NCBI GenBank assembly: GCA_947468985.1
Contig: CANINJ010000011.1
Span: 1 to 15,342 of the forward strand
Direction: 5' to 3'
Length of the DNA stretch: 15,342 bases
Origin: Bacteroidota bacterium
GTDB taxonomy: Bacteria > Bacteroidota > Bacteroidia > Flavobacteriales > Flavobacteriaceae
The notes under the pieces are model-generated. The model searched no databases. It worked only from the letters and a program-made list of their open reading frames with translations, and was not told where the DNA came from. The position numbers and the translations under genes are program-made. Below are positions 1 to 7,757 of this stretch, in pieces (the stretch's first letter is position 1; the number at the start of each line of letters is the position of its first letter).

Positions 1-263
1 CAGTAAAAATAATAACTCGATTGGGGTTTTTTACCGTCCTATTTTCATTAATCTACTTTTTGTACAATATATACAGAAAGATATATTATAACGATGTTCC
101 GCAAGGTTTTACAGCAACAATATTGGCAATAATTTTATTCAGTGGCGTTCAAATGATTTCATTAGGATTAATAGGCGAATATGTATTAAGAATATATAAC
201 CAAGTTAGAAATAGACCGTTATTTGTAGTCGATAAAATAATTCAAGACGGAATAGATAAATAA
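1..263 (+). CDS. Polyprenyl-phosphate glycosyltransferase, GT2 (GtrB/DPM1-like), C-terminal fragment
   Basis: This is the 3' end of a gene that begins before the window; the frame is open to base 3 with no stop, so any start codon inside the window is not the real one. The visible ~87 residues hold two membrane segments. The first is the hydrophobic run around LGFFTVLFSLIYFLY. The second is TILAIILFSGVQMISLGLIG, followed directly by GEYVLRIYNQVRNRPLFVVD. The pattern GVQ-x3-LG-x2-GEY-x2-RIY-x3-NRPL is the characteristic tail of family 2 enzymes such as GtrB and DPM1-like proteins, which transfer a sugar from a nucleotide donor to undecaprenyl or dolichyl phosphate at the cytoplasmic face. The catalytic GT-A domain lies outside the window, so the sugar cannot be inferred. 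A methyltransferase starts 5 bp downstream and a GT-C transferase, the class that uses lipid-phosphate sugars, follows. Family assignment is firm, substrate unknown. Confidence 0.88.
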   Translation, partial: VKIITRLGFFTVLFSLIYFLYNIYRKIYYNDVPQGFTATILAIILFSGVQMISLGLIGEYVLRIYNQVRNRPLFVVDKIIQDGIDK

Positions 264-268
264 AAACT

Positions 269-1033
269 ATGGATCATTTATACTACAAAGAATACTATAA
301 TTTAGAAAGAAAACATTGGTGGTTTGTAGCCCGAGAAAGAATAATTACTAGTTTTATTGTCAAGCTATTAAATCAAAATAAGCTAAGTACAACCAATTTA
401 AATATATTAAATATTGGATGTAGCACAGGAAGAAGTTCAGAATATTTATCAAAATTCGGGACCGTAACCTCCATCGAGTACGATCAATTTTGTTGTGAGT
501 TTGCAAGAGAAAAAACAGGCTTAGAGATTATTCACGGTTCAATAACCGAGTTGCCATTTGAAAAGGAATCGTTCGATTTAGTATGTGCTTTTGATGTAAT
601 TGAGCATGTAGAAAATGATGAATTAGCAGTTTTTGAGATGAAACGCGTAGCAAAAAGCAAAGGATTATTGTTAATAACAGTTCCTGCTTACATGGATTTA
701 TGGAGTCACCATGATGTTATAAATCACCATTTCAGAAGGTATAAATCAGAGCAAATTAAAAACTTATTTAATTTGGAAATTAACGGAAAAGAAGTTTTTT
801 CGTCTTATTTCAATTTTTTCTTATTCATCCCAATTTACCTCATTAGAAAAGTCAGTAATTTATTAAACTCGGGAAGGAACAGGCCAGGCTCGGGAAGTGA
901 TTTCGAGGCATTTAAACCAGGAATTTTAAATCAGGCACTTAATTATTTGATGGGTTCCGAAAAGTTATTTATAAATAATAATATTAGGTTGCCATTTGGG
1001 GTTTCATTTCTTTATTCGTGGAAAAAAGATTAA
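269..1033 (+). CDS. Class I SAM-dependent methyltransferase (Methyltransf_11/12-like)
   Basis: A 254-aa protein with a Rossmann-type methyltransferase core. Motif I is ILNIGCSTGR (residues 46-55), the SAM-ribose acidic residue is probably E70 in TSIEYD, and FDLVCAFDVIEHVEND (102-117) covers motifs III/IV, followed by the strand GLLLITVPAY (142-151 region). The N-terminus has an ERKHWWFVARERII block (13-26), which I recognise from methyltransferases sitting beside GT2 enzymes in bacterial glycan clusters. Residues about 179-197 are hydrophobic and may anchor it to the membrane. It starts 5 bp after the GtrB-like gene and ends 13 bp before the GT-C gene, so the three probably work together. It may methylate a sugar or the lipid-linked intermediate, but the acceptor cannot be read from sequence. 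The methyltransferase fold is secure; the role in glycan decoration is inference from position. Confidence 0.88.
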   Translation: MDHLYYKEYYNLERKHWWFVARERIITSFIVKLLNQNKLSTTNLNILNIGCSTGRSSEYLSKFGTVTSIEYDQFCCEFAREKTGLEIIHGSITELPFEKESFDLVCAFDVIEHVENDELAVFEMKRVAKSKGLLLITVPAYMDLWSHHDVINHHFRRYKSEQIKNLFNLEINGKEVFSSYFNFFLFIPIYLIRKVSNLLNSGRNRPGSGSDFEAFKPGILNQALNYLMGSEKLFINNNIRLPFGVSFLYSWKKD

Positions 1034-1046
1034 AAAGATATAAAAT

Positions 1047-2900
1047 ATGAAAGCAATTAATTTAATTAAAAGCAATTACATCCTTATAGCAATTATGTTT
1101 ATTGCTGCTATAGCAAGGTTTTATCATATTGATTTTCAAAGCGTTTGGCTGGATGAAATACACACACTTAACGAGGCAAATCCAACAAAATCATTTTCGG
1201 AAGTGTACTATGCATTACTGGTTTCTGAACCCCATCCGCCATTATATTTTTTTATAACACACATCGCTTTTAAGTTATTTGGATATACAACGTTCGTTGC
1301 AAGAATAGTTTCTGCCATTATAGGAATTGCAGGTGTTTTTAGCATATTCTTGTTAGGAAAGGAAATCTTTAACAAGAAAACAGGAATTTATGCAGCTGTT
1401 TTATTAGCCTTTAATTATTTTCATATTTACTATTCGCAGGATGCAAGAATGTATCCTTTAATGTTCTTAATGACGGTATTGTCTTTTTATTACCTCATTA
1501 AATTTATTAAAAAGCCTACTTATAAGTCCGTTTCAATGTATGTTCTTTTTTCTACATTGATGATTTATTGTCATTTTTTCGCACTATTTACATTGGTATC
1601 TCAATATCTTATTTTGTCTTATTTTATAATAAAACCTTATGAAATAGCAAGAAAAAAGTTCTTCACTTATACATTGATTTCAGGAATAGTAACCATTATT
1701 TTATTTTTACCGGCCTACCGTTTATTTATCAAAACAACTGAAATAAATTCTATTTGGATTCAAATGCCAACACTAGATGTTTATACACAGTTTTTTAAAG
1801 ACTTTTTTGGGCAATCAGAAATTGTTTTGTTTTTTGTCATTTCATTAATCATATTATTTTTCATTCAATTATTTTCTATCAAAAACACTAAAAAATTCAC
1901 GATAAACCCTAAGGAAGATAAATTATTATTTAGTTTTTTTATTCTTTTTATTTGGTTGCTCGTAACACTTTTTTTACCATTAGTAAGAACCTATACAAGC
2001 TTACCGATGTTAATAAATAGGTACTTTATTAATATTCTTCCAGTAATAATAATAGTGGTTTCTATAGGGCTTTATTTTATAAAAAATGAGGTCGTTAGGT
2101 ATTCAATTCTGAGTATTGTTTTGTTGTTTTCTGTTACAGATATTATCATAGTTAAAAAATATTACAAGCAACCAAACAAAACCCAATTTAGGGAAGTAAC
2201 TCAATTTATAATCGATAATAATTCAAATAATGATCCTGTTGTAACTAGTTTAAGTTGGTATTTCCCTTATTTTTTAAACAATGAAAAAGTGAAAAACACC
2301 ATAATTGACGGAACTCTTGATAATTATGTAAACGAGATGATTCAGGATTCTACAAAAAGAAAATCCTTTTGGTATGTTGATGCTCATAATAGGCCGTATA
2401 AGATTTCAGATGAAACACAAAAATATCTAGAGAGTAACTTTTCTATTGAAAATAATGTTGATTTATATGACACTTGGACTAAACATTACGTAAAAAGTTC
2501 TAATGAACTTTCTAAAAAAGATATTTCAGAATTTAATCCAATTAAAGATAAAAATGGAGATGGAATTAATTTTGCAATTGAAAAATTTGAAATCAATGAA
2601 GAGACAATTAATATTGTTGGCTGGGCTTACTTAGAGAACATAGAATCTCAAAATTCGAATTTAGAATTAATATTAATTTCGAATGGTAAAGCCTACTTAC
2701 TTCCAAAGCAAAAAATGAAACGTGACGATGTTACAACCTATTTTAAAAGTCAAAAAGATTTAAGTAACTCTGGTTTTGAATCAAAAACATATCTTAAAAA
2801 AGTGCCGCCAGGAAAATACCAATTAGGAATTATTATTAAAAATCCTAATGAAAATAAAAAAGGCCTGGTCATAACAGATAAAATTTTTGAAAAGAATTAA
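1047..2900 (+). CDS. GT-C membrane glycosyltransferase (PMT_2/ArnT-like) with C-terminal soluble domain
   Basis: A 617-aa polytopic protein. The first membrane helix (about 9-24) is followed by ARFYHIDFQSVWLDE, whose acidic pair D36-E37 sits where GT-C enzymes (PMT, ArnT, GT39/GT83-like) carry the catalytic Asp/Glu of the first periplasmic loop. Further family signatures are EPHPPLYFF (61-69), YYSQDARMYPL (128-138) and the late NRYFINILP (324-332). About ten hydrophobic segments end near residue 370. These enzymes move a sugar from a polyprenyl-phosphate donor to a glycan, lipid or protein on the periplasmic side, which fits the GtrB-like gene two places upstream. The C-terminal ~245 residues are soluble. 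Within them 501-512 (DKNGDGINFAIE) resembles a calcium-binding loop, and 508-615 looks like a beta-sandwich with GWAY, KRDDV, SGF and VPPGKY landmarks. Acceptor and donor sugar are unknown. Confidence 0.86.
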   Translation: MKAINLIKSNYILIAIMFIAAIARFYHIDFQSVWLDEIHTLNEANPTKSFSEVYYALLVSEPHPPLYFFITHIAFKLFGYTTFVARIVSAIIGIAGVFSIFLLGKEIFNKKTGIYAAVLLAFNYFHIYYSQDARMYPLMFLMTVLSFYYLIKFIKKPTYKSVSMYVLFSTLMIYCHFFALFTLVSQYLILSYFIIKPYEIARKKFFTYTLISGIVTIILFLPAYRLFIKTTEINSIWIQMPTLDVYTQFFKDFFGQSEIVLFFVISLIILFFIQLFSIKNTKKFTINPKEDKLLFSFFILFIWLLVTLFLPLVRTYTSLPMLINRYFINILPVIIIVVSIGLYFIKNEVVRYSILSIVLLFSVTDIIIVKKYYKQPNKTQFREVTQFIIDNNSNNDPVVTSLSWYFPYFLNNEKVKNTIIDGTLDNYVNEMIQDSTKRKSFWYVDAHNRPYKISDETQKYLESNFSIENNVDLYDTWTKHYVKSSNELSKKDISEFNPIKDKNGDGINFAIEKFEINEETINIVGWAYLENIESQNSNLELILISNGKAYLLPKQKMKRDDVTTYFKSQKDLSNSGFESKTYLKKVPPGKYQLGIIIKNPNENKKGLVITDKIFEKN

Positions 2901-2947
2901 TGGAATAATAATGCTTTAGTTTTCACTTCATTCTATTAATAAAATTA

Positions 2948-4225
2948 ATGTTAAAAGAAAAAATAATTCAAAAGTTTGGCGCTAAACAAACCAAAGATTT
3001 TATAATTTATGGTTTTGGGCAAGCTATTAATCTAATCAGTCCTTTACTAGTAATCCCCTACATTGTATCAATTTGTGGAGAAGAAGGTATAGGAAAGGCG
3101 GGGGTGGGTTTTTCATTTGCATTAATTGCGATTGTATTAGTAGATTATGGCTCTTACATAAATGGAACCAAAGAAGTCTCCATTAACAACAATAATAATA
3201 AAGAAATATTAGAAGAACGTTTTACAACAATATTTTTAGCCAAATTTATATTATTGTTAGCGGTAATATCTCTTTGCAGTATAGTAATTTTAACCATTCC
3301 TTTTTTTCAAAAAGACAAAATACAATTACTTTTAAGCCTTTTAATAGTTGTGGGTCAGTTTATTAACCCTATATGGTTTTTTCAAGGACTTCAAAACTTC
3401 ATATGGATAACCATTATCAATGTGCTCTCTAAGGCCATTTATGTTTCGGCTGTATTTATATTTATAAAAAAACCAGAAGATTATATATACATCAACTTTT
3501 TATTAGGCATAGGATTAATTATTGCCAGTTTGTTAGGCTTTTTCTGGATTTATAAAACGTTCTCATTTTCATTAAAAAAATGTTCTTTAACCTCTGCATT
3601 AACTTTGATAAAGACTGAATTTTCATTGACGGTTTCTCAATTGTTTTTTTCATTTTATCAATATGCCCCAATTATGATAATCAGTTATGTATGTGGAAGC
3701 TTCATTGCAGGGCAATACAGAATCATAGACCAAGTTATCATGATTTTTAGAACGTATTTTCAAATGTTTTTTAATTTTATTTATGCAGATATTTGTCTAA
3801 AAATATCAAAAGATGTAAAAACAGGAGTTTCTAGCTGGAAAATTTTTAATGGATTTAATTATTTGCTTGTCATTCTAATTCTAATTTGTTTTTATATTAA
3901 AGCAGATGAAATTTTAGTTTTCTTTAAAATAAACCCAAATTACAATATCAAATTACTGCATTATTTAAAAATAGGACTATTTATTCCGGCGCTAATGGGG
4001 ATTTCTTTTGCATTAAAACAATTGATGTTCTCGTTCAATAAAAACGAACAATATATAAAAATCACAATTTTTTCAACCATTTTAAGTATGATTGTGCTGT
4101 TTACTTTATTGCAAATGATAGGGTTAAAAGGCGCTTTTATTTCTACCATTATTATCGAATTTATTATCATAATATCGTATAGCTTGGTATTAAGAAGTAG
4201 TTTTGTAAAAAATACCACAAAATAA
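2948..4225 (+). CDS. Wzx-type oligosaccharide flippase (MOP/PST family)
   Basis: A 425-aa hydrophobic protein with about twelve predicted membrane segments. The N-terminal portion, YGFGQAINLISPLLVIPYIV then GEEGIG and later VDYGSYINGTKEVS, follows the typical start of Wzx/RfbX flippases: an amphipathic lead, helix 1 with an iPYi motif, then a dyG-x3-nGtkeia-like loop. Positively charged residues inside helical regions and the length of 400-450 aa fit the polysaccharide transport branch of the MOP superfamily. Its role would be to flip the undecaprenyl-diphosphate-linked repeat unit from the cytoplasmic to the periplasmic leaflet. It lies 47 bp after the GT-C gene and 4 bp before the Wzy-like gene, the usual Wzx/Wzy pairing. 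I do not assign a symbol because flippases diverge strongly between clusters. An alternative reading as a teichuronic acid or lipid III flippase cannot be excluded. Confidence 0.88.
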   Translation: MLKEKIIQKFGAKQTKDFIIYGFGQAINLISPLLVIPYIVSICGEEGIGKAGVGFSFALIAIVLVDYGSYINGTKEVSINNNNNKEILEERFTTIFLAKFILLLAVISLCSIVILTIPFFQKDKIQLLLSLLIVVGQFINPIWFFQGLQNFIWITIINVLSKAIYVSAVFIFIKKPEDYIYINFLLGIGLIIASLLGFFWIYKTFSFSLKKCSLTSALTLIKTEFSLTVSQLFFSFYQYAPIMIISYVCGSFIAGQYRIIDQVIMIFRTYFQMFFNFIYADICLKISKDVKTGVSSWKIFNGFNYLLVILILICFYIKADEILVFFKINPNYNIKLLHYLKIGLFIPALMGISFALKQLMFSFNKNEQYIKITIFSTILSMIVLFTLLQMIGLKGAFISTIIIEFIIIISYSLVLRSSFVKNTTK

Positions 4226-4229
4226 TCTA

Positions 4230-5495
4230 ATGATTCAAGAAAAGTCAAATAATGTTCTTTATCAATTGCTTTTTGCACTTTGTGTCTTGATACCGTATGT
4301 AAATATTTACGAACTAACTTTTTTTGTTTGGTTTTTAACTTTTGTAATAACAATTTCCAATAGATATTCATTAAGGATTGTTAAATATGTAACTTGTTTT
4401 TCTGTTATTTTAGCTACAGCGTTTGTGGTTAGTTTCTTTAAAAACGAAAGCGCATATAATTTTTTTAGAGATATTGCCTACTTGCTTAAGCCAATAATTG
4501 GTCTCTTAGTTGGGTATCAATTGTATAAAAAATGTCAAAATAAATTTTTCACAACAGTAATTTATACCGGTTTATTAATATCTTGTTTACACCTACTTCT
4601 TGTTTTAATTACATTTATTAGATTCCATGCCATTACTGTAAATTTATTGCGAGAATATTGTGGCTACCATAGCGACTATGAAGTTTATGTCTTAGTACTA
4701 CTGATGTTTTATAATAAATTTGAAATAAATTGGTCTAAGAAAAAGATACATGTTTTTATTATAATCGTTGCTCTTTCAAGTTTTTTATATTTATCAAGAA
4801 CTAATTTTATTCAACTCATAGTTCTTTTTATTGCAATGAAAGGATATTTTGTTCTCAACAGAAAATCATTAACCATTATTTCGTCTATAGTTTTATTTGT
4901 AGTTATAGGGTATACAGCTGTTTATCAATCTAACCCACAAAGATCGGGCAAAGGAATAGAGGCTTTTTTATATAAGATTAAAAATGCACCAATAGAACCT
5001 TTTAAAACAAAAATCAACAAAGATGACTGGAAAGATTTTAATGATAATTACAGGTCATATGAAAATATTCTTACCGTAAAACAAGTTTCAAGTCAAGGAG
5101 AATCAGCTATTTTTTTTGGAAAAGGATTAGGTGCTACAATAAATCTTGGCAGAGAAATCTGGACAAATGATGGGGAATTTATTCAGTATATTCCGGTTCT
5201 TCACAATGGTTTTGCAACAGTTTATCTAAAATCAGGTCTTTTTGGACTAGTTTTTTTATTTACATTTATCTATTTATTAGGCAAACCCGAGAAATCTAAT
5301 CTTTTAGCTGTTCAAAACTTAAACTTTATTTTAGTTGGTTCTGCCATTTTTCTCATTGTTTCTAACTGGGTTTTTATGGGATTGTATTTAAAACTTGATA
5401 ACAAATCAATATTTCTGGGATTCATTATTTGTTACCGAGAATTTTTATTAAAAAGCAATAATAAGCAAAATAATCAACAAGTTACTTTAGAATGA
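4230..5495 (+). CDS. Wzy-like O-antigen/polysaccharide polymerase
   Basis: A 421-aa integral membrane protein with about ten to eleven hydrophobic segments. Helix-rich halves flank a hydrophilic region at about 231-325, which would be the large periplasmic loop of Wzy and WaaL proteins. Useful landmarks are YLSRTNFIQL (187-196), resembling the SRT motif at the end of a mid-protein helix, FGKGLGA (296-302), and LHNGFATVYLKSGLFGL (324-340), the HN-x-f...G-x2-G signature following the loop in Wzy_C-type proteins. The predicted job is to join flipped repeat units into a chain in the periplasm. It starts 4 bp after the flippase stop and its own stop overlaps the start of the next glycosyltransferase by 4 bp, so translation is probably coupled across wzx, wzy and that gene. 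Primary sequence is poorly conserved in this family, so polymerase rather than ligase is an inference from the adjacent flippase. Confidence 0.8.
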   Translation: MIQEKSNNVLYQLLFALCVLIPYVNIYELTFFVWFLTFVITISNRYSLRIVKYVTCFSVILATAFVVSFFKNESAYNFFRDIAYLLKPIIGLLVGYQLYKKCQNKFFTTVIYTGLLISCLHLLLVLITFIRFHAITVNLLREYCGYHSDYEVYVLVLLMFYNKFEINWSKKKIHVFIIIVALSSFLYLSRTNFIQLIVLFIAMKGYFVLNRKSLTIISSIVLFVVIGYTAVYQSNPQRSGKGIEAFLYKIKNAPIEPFKTKINKDDWKDFNDNYRSYENILTVKQVSSQGESAIFFGKGLGATINLGREIWTNDGEFIQYIPVLHNGFATVYLKSGLFGLVFLFTFIYLLGKPEKSNLLAVQNLNFILVGSAIFLIVSNWVFMGLYLKLDNKSIFLGFIICYREFLLKSNNKQNNQQVTLE

Positions 5496-6577
5496 AAACA
5501 GAAAATTTCTTTGTTGATTGTCATCTTTTTGATGGTAACCTTCAAGGCACAACTACTTATTTAAAAGGGCTGTATCAAGAATTAATAAAAGATAAAAGCA
5601 AAAACTTTTTCTTAGCAGCACACAATATTCAAAAGCTACAAACGGTTTTTGGAATGCATGAGAATGTTTTTTATTTAAGATATTCTTCTAAAAATAAGTT
5701 ATTTAGATTATTGTTTGACATCCCTAAACTGATAACTCAGAATAAAATCGACTATGCCCATTTTCAATACGTTGTTCCGCCAATAAAAAAATGCAAATAT
5801 ATTGTTACCATTCACGACATATTATTTTTAGATTTTCCACAATATTTCCCGCTTTTCTATCGAATAAAAAACCGCTTTTTATTTAATTATAGCGCCAATA
5901 AATCAGATGTAGTTCTCACAGTTTCCGAATATTCTAAAGATAGAATAGAAAAGCATTTTAATATTTCTGATGTGAAAATAATTCCAAATGCAGTTGATTC
6001 GGAATATTTTAAACAATACAATAAAGAAAAAGAAGCTCAAATTGTAAAAAACAAATTCAATTTAGACGATTATTTTTTATTTGTAAGTCGCTGGGAACCC
6101 AGAAAAAACCACCATACATTGCTAAAAACATTTGTTGAAAATGGATATTATAAAAAATACAAATTAGTCTTTGTTGGTGATGACGCAATTGAAAACAAAA
6201 TTTATAATGACTATTACAATTTGCTGGAAAACGAAATTAAAGAACAGGTTGTTAGGCTTAAAAAAGTTGAATTCCTCGATTTGATTCACCTAGTTAGAGC
6301 ATCATCATTGTCTGTTTATCCCTCTTTTGCAGAAGGTTTTGGTATACCACCATTAGAATCTATTGCATCTAGTATACCAACAATTTGCTCAAATACTACA
6401 GCAATGTCAGATTTTAATTTTATCGGTGATTGCCTTTTCGATCCTTCTAGTTCAACCGATTTAAATCTGAAAATTATTAAGGCTTTACAGGATAATTTAA
6501 TTGTAGAAAAACGGAATCATGTAGATTTAAAATATAAATGGGATTTGTCCGCAAAATTTTTTAATGAAATACTTTAA
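5492..6577 (+). CDS. Glycosyltransferase family 4 (GT-B fold)
   Basis: A 361-aa soluble GT-B enzyme. The N-terminal acceptor half contains GNLQGTTTYLKGLYQEL (15-31), a glycine-rich loop after the first strand, and YIVTIHDILFLDFP (103-116), a classic GT4 element. VVLTVSEYSKDRI (140-152) and IIPNAVDSEYF (163-173) mark the hinge. The donor-binding half has FVSRWEPRKNHHTLL (197-211) and YPSFAEGFGIPPLES (276-290), where E281 and E289 form the E-x7-E nucleotide-sugar motif. It would transfer a sugar from a nucleotide donor to the growing lipid-linked repeat unit in the cytoplasm. The ATG overlaps the stop of the polymerase gene as ATGA. Closest general resemblance is to mannosyl- or rhamnosyl-transferases of the GT4 group, but the sugar cannot be called from sequence. 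Confidence 0.9.
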   Translation: MKTENFFVDCHLFDGNLQGTTTYLKGLYQELIKDKSKNFFLAAHNIQKLQTVFGMHENVFYLRYSSKNKLFRLLFDIPKLITQNKIDYAHFQYVVPPIKKCKYIVTIHDILFLDFPQYFPLFYRIKNRFLFNYSANKSDVVLTVSEYSKDRIEKHFNISDVKIIPNAVDSEYFKQYNKEKEAQIVKNKFNLDDYFLFVSRWEPRKNHHTLLKTFVENGYYKKYKLVFVGDDAIENKIYNDYYNLLENEIKEQVVRLKKVEFLDLIHLVRASSLSVYPSFAEGFGIPPLESIASSIPTICSNTTAMSDFNFIGDCLFDPSSSTDLNLKIIKALQDNLIVEKRNHVDLKYKWDLSAKFFNEIL

Positions 6578-6647
6578 CATAATAATTTCAAACCTTTTAA
6601 AATTTTCATAAAAAGACTATTTTAGCCATCTGAAAATAAAATATTTC

Positions 6648-7757
6648 ATGAAAATAGCCATTTTAGGAACTCGTGGAGTGCCAAACTATTACGGAGGTTT
6701 TGAACAATTTGCAGAATTTTTCTCTGTTTATCTTGTTGAAAAAGGGCATGAGGTGTTTGTCTATAATTCTCACAACCACCCATTTCAAGAAAAAACATTT
6801 CACGGTGTAAATATTATTCATCAAAATGACCCAGAACATAAATTTGGAACTTTCGGACAATTTATTTATGATTACAACTGTATTTTAGATACTCGCAAAA
6901 GAGATTTTGATATAATATTGCAGTTGGGGTATACGAGTAATTCAATTTGGTTTTTCCTACTTCCAAAAAAACCAATTATAATCACCAACATGGATGGATT
7001 GGAATGGAAGCGCACAAAGTACTCTAAACTAGTTAAACAATTTTTAAAATTTGCTGAACGATTAGCGGCAGTAAGCAGTGATTATCTTGTTTCAGATTCA
7101 TTAGGAATTAAGTCGTTCTTAATCGATAAATACAATAAAGAATCTGCCTATATTGCTTATGGCGCACATCTTTTTACAAATCCTGACGAAACAATAATTT
7201 CAGATTATAATGTGACCAAAAACAACTATAATATGATTATGGCGCGTTTTGAACCTGAAAATAATCTGGAAATAGTGTTAGATGGAGTTGTATTGAATGC
7301 TGAAAAAACGCCAATTCTTGTTATAGGAAATCATGAAACAAAATACGGGAATTTTTTAAAAACCAAATATAAAGAAAACGAGAATATTCGATTTTTAGGT
7401 GGTATTTATAACATAACCCATTTAAACAACTTACGATATTTCTCGAATATATATTTCCATGGACATTCTGTTGGAGGTACTAATCCTTCACTTTTAGAAG
7501 CAATGGCGTCGAAAGCATTTGTGATTGCCCACAACAATCATTTTAACAAGGCTATTCTTAAAGAAAATGGGTATTATTTTTCTAATCCACAGGAAGTGAA
7601 AAATATTTTAGAAACAATCAAAAAAAATGATAACTTGCAATTGGTTCAAAACAACTTTGACGCGATTGAAAATGAATTTAATTGGGATAAAATAAATGGC
7701 GAATATCTCCAGCTTTTCGAAGAATGTATATCAAAATCTGAAGAAAGAATACAGTAA
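6648..7757 (+). CDS. DUF1972 glycosyltransferase (rhamnosyltransferase-like GT4)
   Basis: A 369-aa GT-B protein. The N-terminus MKIAILGTRGVPNYYGGFEQ (1-20) is the diagnostic start of the DUF1972 domain, found in rhamnosyltransferase-type enzymes of capsule and exopolysaccharide clusters. ITNMDGLEWKRTKYS (112-126) is another family block. In the donor half MARFEPENNLEIVL (198-211) and HGHSVGGTNPSLLEAM (271-286) are clear. In that last segment E284 is present, but the residue eight before it is G276 rather than glutamate, so the first Glu of the usual E-x7-E motif is absent; I believe this is typical of the family rather than a defect. A 70-bp gap precedes the gene and could hold a weak internal promoter (TATTTTAG at 6618, one mismatch to TAnnTTTG). 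Its last 62 bp overlap the next gene. The exact sugar transferred is unknown. Confidence 0.9.
   Translation: MKIAILGTRGVPNYYGGFEQFAEFFSVYLVEKGHEVFVYNSHNHPFQEKTFHGVNIIHQNDPEHKFGTFGQFIYDYNCILDTRKRDFDIILQLGYTSNSIWFFLLPKKPIIITNMDGLEWKRTKYSKLVKQFLKFAERLAAVSSDYLVSDSLGIKSFLIDKYNKESAYIAYGAHLFTNPDETIISDYNVTKNNYNMIMARFEPENNLEIVLDGVVLNAEKTPILVIGNHETKYGNFLKTKYKENENIRFLGGIYNITHLNNLRYFSNIYFHGHSVGGTNPSLLEAMASKAFVIAHNNHFNKAILKENGYYFSNPQEVKNILETIKKNDNLQLVQNNFDAIENEFNWDKINGEYLQLFEECISKSEERIQ

Noticed and set aside
2901..2947. Possible internal promoter (TAGTTTTC at 2917-2924) before the flippase gene
   Set aside because: It has one mismatch to TAnnTTTG and only TTA at the -33 position; a 47-bp gap in a tight gene row does not need a promoter.
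3961..4371. 136-codon open frame on the minus strand across the flippase/polymerase junction
   Set aside because: It lies antisense to two well-supported membrane protein genes, has no recognisable motif, and open frames of this size are expected opposite low-GC genes rich in Ile, Leu and Phe codons.
5110..5117. T8 run in the polymerase gene (also T7 runs in the flippase gene) as possible phase-variation tracts
   Set aside because: Runs of 7-8 T are common in DNA this AT-rich and encode ordinary Phe residues; nothing singles them out without strain comparison.
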